A stretch of DNA of 64,000 nucleotides from Cohnella candidum (GTDB taxonomy: Bacteria > Bacillota > Bacilli > Paenibacillales > Paenibacillaceae). Position numbers and translations under genes: made by a program. Position 1 is the stretch's first letter; every line of letters begins with the position of its first letter. This document shows positions 59,861-64,000 of this stretch, piece after piece. The notes beneath the pieces are model-generated. The model made no database searches and was not told the origin of the DNA. It worked only from the letters and a program-made list of their open reading frames with translations. The stretch lies in NCBI RefSeq assembly GCF_003713065.1, contig NZ_CP033433.1, forward strand, positions 2,791,001 through 2,855,000, in the 5' to 3' direction.

Positions 59861-59889
59861 ATAATTCCTACTGGTTAAGTAAGAATTAT
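59861..59889. promoter_or_regulatory. Operator-like palindrome at the amino-acid transporter promoter
   Basis: ATAATTC and GAATTAT are perfect 7-bp arms around 15 bp. It overlaps the probable -10 (TATAAG) on the minus strand. The LysR regulator of the cluster or a CymR-type repressor could bind it. Confidence 0.5.
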
Positions 59890-59992
59890 GTTTGAATCCA
59901 CTCTATCATCCCCCGGCGGCCTCGGCTAATAGAGATATTCAATACGGCGATTCAACAATCCGATATAGGCGGAATCCGGCACTCGCAAACGC

Positions 59993-60024
59993 AAAAAGAA
60001 CCTTGCTTCATCACGAAGCAAGGT
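59993..60024 (-). terminator. Terminator after the FMN reductase gene
   Basis: ACCTTGCTTC (60000-60009) pairs with GAAGCAAGGT (60015-60024), then TTCTTTTTGC on the minus strand. It separates lysR-reductase from the transporter operon. Confidence 0.8.
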
Positions 60025-60046
60025 CCTTTCTTGAAGCTCGTTCCGA

Positions 60047-60619
60047 TCATGCGATGCCGGCTTGTTCCCGGTTCTTCTTCCGGTATTCCGCCCACGAAAG
60101 CTCTTCGGCGAACTCATCCGCAGCCCGATCCAGCCGGTTCTTCAGCTCCTCCGTCAATTGGAAGCCTCCGTTCTCCAGCTTCTCGACCCACTGATCGACC
60201 GCGTAAACGCCGGCAAGCACGTGCCTGCCGCCCAAGGCGGAGATCACGGGCTTCAAGGCGTATTCCACGCTCAAGAGATGCGCGATCGTACCCCCGATGA
60301 ACAGCGGAAGCGAAATCTTTCCTTGCAGCCCGGACTGGGGCAGGACGTCCAGGAACGATTTAAGCAAACCGGAATAGGAGGCTTTATACACGGGTCCGGC
60401 GATCACGACGCCGTCCGCTTCCTCCACCGAGGCGATCGCCCGAAGCAGCTCTGCATTTTTGAAGTCGGCATGCAGCAGCGCGGACGCCGGCAATTCCGCC
60501 ACCCGGACCGTCTCGATGCCGAACCCTTTTTCTTTCCAAACCTTTTCCGCATACTCCAAGATTCCGTTCAAGCGGGAGCCCGGGTTCGGGCTTCCCGCGA
60601 TGATGACGATTTTGCTCAT
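60047..60619 (-). CDS. NAD(P)H-dependent FMN reductase (SsuE-like)
   Basis: A 190-residue flavodoxin-fold reductase. KIVIIAGSPNPGSRLNGILEYAE binds FMN phosphate and ADGVVIAGPVYKASYSGLLKSFLDVLPQSGLQGK is the signature of the SsuE/MsuE group. It should supply FMNH2 to the two monooxygenases of the cluster. ATG 60619 is 8 bp from GGAGG. It follows lysR by 37 bp and ends at a terminator, so it is made with the regulator rather than with the monooxygenases. Confidence 0.9.
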   Translation of the reverse strand: MSKIVIIAGSPNPGSRLNGILEYAEKVWKEKGFGIETVRVAELPASALLHADFKNAELLRAIASVEEADGVVIAGPVYKASYSGLLKSFLDVLPQSGLQGKISLPLFIGGTIAHLLSVEYALKPVISALGGRHVLAGVYAVDQWVEKLENGGFQLTEELKNRLDRAADEFAEELSWAEYRKKNREQAGIA

Positions 60620-60656
60620 TTTCATAGCCTCCAATGGGAATGAGATAAGAGTTCTA

Positions 60657-61559
60657 CTAAACCACGGGCGACGGCGTCCGCGCCTGCCGCAGCTCCCGGC
60701 CCGCTTCGAGAATCGCTTCGACGAAGGGGACGTGTTCACCGTATGGGGAGATGACGTTCGTCTGCAGCGAGATCCCTTCGGTCTCCGTCACGGGCACCGG
60801 GAACAGCTTCTCCTCGGCCACCTCCCTGCGGACGGCGAGCCCGGGCAGAAAGCCGATTCCCGCCTTTTGCATGACGAGCTTTTTGGCCATTTCCGAGTTG
60901 TCGGTTTGGATCTGGATGTTGGGCGGAATGTCCAGGGTTTCGAAAATCCGGTGGATCCTCAGCCAGTCCAACGCGCCGCATTCGAAGAACACGAGAGGCT
61001 GTTCCGCGATTTGCGCCGCCGTGACCCGCTCGCCCGTGGCGAATGGATGTCCTTCGTAGGCGTACAGCCGGATGGGATCCTCGTAAAATTTCACCGACTG
61101 AAGCTGCGGGTGGTTGACGTTGCGGACGAAGCCGATGTCGACTTCCTGGTTCAACGTTTTGTTCAGGATATCGTCGGTCGTTCCCGTGACGAACCGGTAC
61201 TGGATGCCGGGGAACTTCCGCTTCAAGCGGGGAAGCAGCTCGGGAATGACGTAATTGGATACCGAAACGGTGCAGCCGATTTTCAGCTCCGCCGGAAGCG
61301 ATTTTTTCTGATTAATGTGGAGCTTCCCCTTCTGGTAGGTCAGGATCAGCTGCTGCGCGTAAGGGAGAAACCGCTTGCCCTCCTCCGTGATCCGGATTTG
61401 CTTGCCCGTCCGGTCGAACAGCCGGCAATCCAGCTCCCGTTCCAGCGATTGGATGCGGGCGGTGACGGAAGGCTGGGACAGGTACAAGGCTTCGGCGGCT
61501 TTGTTGAAGCTGCCGTAGTGGATCACGTAGACGAACGCCTCGATATTCTCGATATTCAC
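60657..61559 (-). CDS. LysR-family regulator (YtlI/CysL-like)
   Basis: A 300-residue LysR regulator starting at GTG 61559 behind GGGAGG. Winged helix about 1-60 (IEAFVYVIHYGSFNKAAEALYLSQPSVTARIQSLERELDCRLFDRTG), linker helix, and an effector domain about 90-290 (LKIGCTVSVSNYVIPELLPRLKRKFPGIQYRFVTG). Placed at the head of the sulfur-salvage cluster, it is likely its activator. In B. subtilis YtlI does this for the ytm operon under cysteine control. Confidence 0.9.
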   Translation of the reverse strand: MNIENIEAFVYVIHYGSFNKAAEALYLSQPSVTARIQSLERELDCRLFDRTGKQIRITEEGKRFLPYAQQLILTYQKGKLHINQKKSLPAELKIGCTVSVSNYVIPELLPRLKRKFPGIQYRFVTGTTDDILNKTLNQEVDIGFVRNVNHPQLQSVKFYEDPIRLYAYEGHPFATGERVTAAQIAEQPLVFFECGALDWLRIHRIFETLDIPPNIQIQTDNSEMAKKLVMQKAGIGFLPGLAVRREVAEEKLFPVPVTETEGISLQTNVISPYGEHVPFVEAILEAGRELRQARTPSPVV

Positions 61560-61580
61560 CCCTCTTCCCTCCCTTGATGA

Positions 61581-61630
61581 ATATTTTACTTTTCCAATAA
61601 AATAACTCGGAATTATAAAAAAGTAAATAT
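61581..61630 (-). promoter_or_regulatory. AT-rich promoter region of the lysR gene with inverted repeat
   Basis: ATATTTTACTTTT (61581-61593) and AAAAAAGTAAATAT (61617-61630) are near-perfect inverted arms. A TATAAT -10 (complement of 61612-61617) lies between them on the minus strand. GGAATTATAA here also occurs at the transporter promoter. Confidence 0.45.
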
Positions 61631-61663
61631 GTATTTGAAAGCTTTTTCCATCGGACACTTACG

Positions 61664-61694
61664 AAAGCCCGCCAGCGTCATGGCCGGCGGGCTT
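61664..61694 (-). terminator. Hairpin after the last sugar permease gene
   Basis: AAGCCCGCC (61665-61673) pairs with GGCGGGCTT (61686-61694). Only a short T run follows, so termination may be partial. Confidence 0.55.
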
Positions 61695-61702
61695 CGAGTC
61701 GC

Positions 61703-62545
61703 TCATCCTTTTACTGCGGAACCAACCGTCAAGGCGCTTTCCACCTTCTCGCTGAAGAAGACGTAGAGCAGCACGGTCGGCAGGCTCGCAAGCGTCATGA
61801 CCGCGCCCATCGCTCCCCAATCCGTCGTGAATTGCCCTTGGAAAAACAGCAATCCCAGCGGAAGCGTCTTCAACTCTTCCTTGGAAATGAGAATCAACGC
61901 CAGCGGGAACTCGTTCCAGGCGGAGAGGAAAACGAAGATGATCATCGTCGCCACCGCAGGCCGGACGATCGGGAGCATGATGCTCCAGAACGTACGGTAG
62001 ATGCTGGCCCCGTCCATGCAAGCCGATTCTTCCAATTCGAACGGGATCGTACGGAAAAAGCCGTAAAACACGAGCGTCGAGAACGAAAGGTTGAAAGCGA
62101 TGTAAGGAACGATCAGCGACAGCAGAGAGTTGGCTAAATGGATTTCCCTCATCAGGACGGCCAGCGGTAGCAAGATGACCTGCACCGGAATGAAGAGTCC
62201 CACGACCATGTACATTCGGGCCGTCTCCCGGAAACGCCATCTCAATCGGGCCGCCGCGTAGGCGAACATCACGGATAAGGCAATGGCTCCGGCCACCGTG
62301 GCGGCCGATACGATGACGCTGTTCAGGAAGTAAACCGGAACCTTGAAGCTGTGCCAAGCCGTCGAATAGTTTTCGAATCGGAGCTTCAGCGGCGGGCCGA
62401 ACGGGTTCGTGACGAATATTTCGTTATTGTTTTTAAGCGAATAGAATACCATCCACAGCAGCGGATACACGGACACGGCCGCGTAGATCCACATCAGAAA
62501 CTGCGACAGCGGAGCCCGCCTTCTCCATCGGATTAATGTATGCAT
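61703..62545 (-). CDS. Sugar ABC transporter permease (MalG type), second operon
   Basis: A 280-residue CUT1 permease with six segments. The ATPase-contact loop is ESACMDGASIYRTFWSIMLPIVRPA and the end LYVFFSEKVESALTVGSAVKG is typical. It follows its partner by 12 bp and is the last gene of its operon. No ATPase or hydrolase is seen nearby, so cargo cannot be guessed. Confidence 0.92.
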   Translation of the reverse strand: MHTLIRWRRRAPLSQFLMWIYAAVSVYPLLWMVFYSLKNNNEIFVTNPFGPPLKLRFENYSTAWHSFKVPVYFLNSVIVSAATVAGAIALSVMFAYAAARLRWRFRETARMYMVVGLFIPVQVILLPLAVLMREIHLANSLLSLIVPYIAFNLSFSTLVFYGFFRTIPFELEESACMDGASIYRTFWSIMLPIVRPAVATMIIFVFLSAWNEFPLALILISKEELKTLPLGLLFFQGQFTTDWGAMGAVMTLASLPTVLLYVFFSEKVESALTVGSAVKG

Positions 62546-62557
62546 GCGCCGCCCTCC

Positions 62558-63439
62558 TTAATAGACGATCCGGTCGCGCGCGACGAGCCGGTTGATGAGC
62601 AGCGTGACGACCAGGCATTCGATGACGAGGACGACCGCGGAAGCGCTGCCGTAGCCGAATTCGTTGATCCGGAACGCAGAGCGGTACATCAAGTACGTAA
62701 GCGTGTAGGTGGAGGTACCCGGCCCTCCGCCCGTCATGATGAACATTTGGGCGAAAGCGCTGAGTCCCCCCGTCACGCCCAGCACCAGGCAAAAACGGTA
62801 CGTTTCCCGAAGCAGCGGTACGCTGATCAGCCAATGGGCCTTCCATTTGCCCGCTCCGTCGATCCGCGCGGCTTCGAGAAAATGTTCGGGGATCGATTTG
62901 ACCGCCGCGAACAGCAACGCGAAATGGTAACCCATAAAGTGCCAGGCATTGACGAAGGCGATCGCGTAGATTGCTTTTTCGGGGTCGCTCAGCCAATCCT
63001 GCCGGTAGGAAATCCCGAAGGCTTCGAACAGCCGGTTCAGCAAGCCGTACTCCCCGTTGTAAACCGCCAACCACAATTGGCAGACGACGGTCACGGACAA
63101 CACCACGGGAATGAAAAAGCTGATCCGGAGCCACTTGCGGCCCTTGACGAAAGCATCCGCCACGCCGAAAGCCAGCAGCGTGCCGACGCCGATCTGAAAG
63201 ACGGCGATGATCACCGCGAATATAAGCCCGTTGTATACGGAGGTTTTGAACAGTTCGTCTTGGAAGAGTTCTTTATAGTTATCCAGGAACAGAAAGGTTG
63301 CCGGATTGAGGCCGTCCCATTGGAAAAGGCTGCGGTAGACGGTCTGCAGCAGAGGCCAAAACACGATGGCCGAATACAAAATCAAAGCCGGAAGGACGAA
63401 GACGGCGACGGCCGTCCGGTTGCCCATAAATTTGTTCAT
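62558..63439 (-). CDS. Sugar ABC transporter permease (MalF type), second operon
   Basis: A 293-residue CUT1 permease; ATPase-contact loop EHFLEAARIDGAGKWKAHWLISVPLL, and TGGGPGTSTYTLTYLMYRSAF near the C terminus. The start is ATG 63439 behind AAAGGAAG; the longer frame has no site. It lies downstream of the binding-protein gene, with a strong hairpin between. Confidence 0.92.
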   Translation of the reverse strand: MNKFMGNRTAVAVFVLPALILYSAIVFWPLLQTVYRSLFQWDGLNPATFLFLDNYKELFQDELFKTSVYNGLIFAVIIAVFQIGVGTLLAFGVADAFVKGRKWLRISFFIPVVLSVTVVCQLWLAVYNGEYGLLNRLFEAFGISYRQDWLSDPEKAIYAIAFVNAWHFMGYHFALLFAAVKSIPEHFLEAARIDGAGKWKAHWLISVPLLRETYRFCLVLGVTGGLSAFAQMFIMTGGGPGTSTYTLTYLMYRSAFRINEFGYGSASAVVLVIECLVVTLLINRLVARDRIVY

Positions 63440-63471
63440 GCTGCGCTTCCTTTCCTCGCCCCGGAAAAAGT

Positions 63472-63497
63472 TCACACCGCGCAAACGCGCGGTGTGA
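63472..63497 (-). promoter_or_regulatory. Intercistronic hairpin in the second sugar ABC operon
   Basis: An 11-bp perfect stem, TCACACCGCGC with GCGCGGTGTGA, loop AAAC, no T tract. It holds the same place, binding protein to first permease, as the hairpin at 36153-36188. Confidence 0.6.
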
Positions 63498-63520
63498 CTT
63501 GCGTCCGGATGAACGGCTGC

Positions 63521-64000
63521 TTATTTCCCGATGGACTTGTCGACTTCTTTCACGAACTGATCCACGGAGGATCCCGCCAACAGCGCCTGCGAAGCGTCTT
63601 CGATGCCGGCTTTGAATTTCGGGTTCGACAATCCCCAAGCGAACGAGGTGGATTTCATGTTCGGGATGACCTTCGCGAGTTCTTCCATCATCGGCGGATA
63701 AGGCTTCTCGATCGCTTTATCGACCTTCGTGGCGACGATCGGCGTTCCGCGTTGCGTATACTTGAATTCGGCGTATTTGCGGGACATGAAAGCCGCTACC
63801 TGAGCCGCGAGCTCGACGTGCTCGCTTTTCGGGTTCACGGCATAGCCGCCGGGACCGCCTCCGCCGCTGAAAATCAGCTTCGCCGATTCATAGCCGGCCG
63901 CGTCAATGCCCGGATAAGGCATCCAGGCCGCTTTGTCGCCAAGCGCTTTGGTCGACGCCTCGATTTCCCACTGGCCGTTTAGAAACATCGCCGCTTTCCC
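63521..64000 (-). CDS. Sugar ABC substrate-binding protein, C-terminal part (runs off the right edge)
   Basis: 160 codons are open to the window edge, so the ATG at 63988 is internal (codons for GKAA precede it). The sequence MFLNGQWEIEAS, later GGYAVNPKSEHVELAAQVAAFM and the C-terminal LAGSSVDQFVKEVDKSIGK, is characteristic of family 1 extracellular solute-binding proteins. It is the first known gene of the operon with the two permeases. The lipoprotein signal is outside the window. Confidence 0.88.
   Translation of the reverse strand, partial: GKAAMFLNGQWEIEASTKALGDKAAWMPYPGIDAAGYESAKLIFSGGGGPGGYAVNPKSEHVELAAQVAAFMSRKYAEFKYTQRGTPIVATKVDKAIEKPYPPMMEELAKVIPNMKSTSFAWGLSNPKFKAGIEDASQALLAGSSVDQFVKEVDKSIGK

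Overview
The window looks like chromosome from a spore-forming, GC-rich Paenibacillaceae bacterium (Paenibacillus or Cohnella type). The grounds are Firmicute-type AGGAGG ribosome binding sites, a YyaC spore-protease gene, a B. subtilis-type gluconate operator, an S-layer-homology glycosidase, and clustered ABC-plus-glycoside-hydrolase operons. The genus is inference. Many starts were moved from the longest ORF to the codon that has a Shine-Dalgarno (SD) sequence.

Layout. 1-10.3 kb: the edge of a chemotaxis receptor gene, an ArsR-SulP pair behind an Fnr/Crp-like palindrome, two MerR-controlled units (MFS exporter; thioredoxin with a CPPC site), a small octapeptide-repeat protein, an MFS importer, and an MprF-like protein whose synthase domain is cut short. 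10.3-19.9 kb: a lysine/beta-lysine (kam/yod) locus. It holds a sigma-54 activator, kamA, yodT-S-R-Q, yodP/ablB and rpoN itself, with three well-formed -24/-12 promoters. 20-38.8 kb: polysaccharide use. It holds a 2171-residue secreted GH3-GH30-SLH protein, gntR-gntK, and a five-gene operon (sugar-binding protein, two permeases, cytosolic GH5, secreted multimodular GH5) with a LacI regulator. 39-41.1 kb: a secreted zinc metalloprotease. 41.7-50.1 kb: methyltransferase, two AraC regulators, GH31 alpha-xylosidase, GH29 alpha-fucosidase and GH42 beta-galactosidase, a set matching fucosylated xyloglucan side chains. 50.9-61.6 kb: a one-strand cluster (two luciferase-like monooxygenases, acetyltransferase, M20 deacylase, DinB protein, sarcosine-oxidase-like flavoenzyme, polar amino-acid ABC importer, FMN reductase, LysR) resembling the ytm/yxe/sna sulfur-compound salvage operons of Bacillus. 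61.7-64 kb: part of a second sugar ABC operon.

The most unexpected signal is non-coding. Three intergenic sites hold five arrays, built from four unrelated motifs, that all repeat every 50-51 bp, close to five helical turns. Two arrays are four-unit palindromes of the same family 29 kb apart, a third has the same two-forward/two-reverse design with another motif, and two are head-to-tail arrays of four and seven units. Identical phasing in unrelated sequences suggests a shared origin or function that I cannot name.
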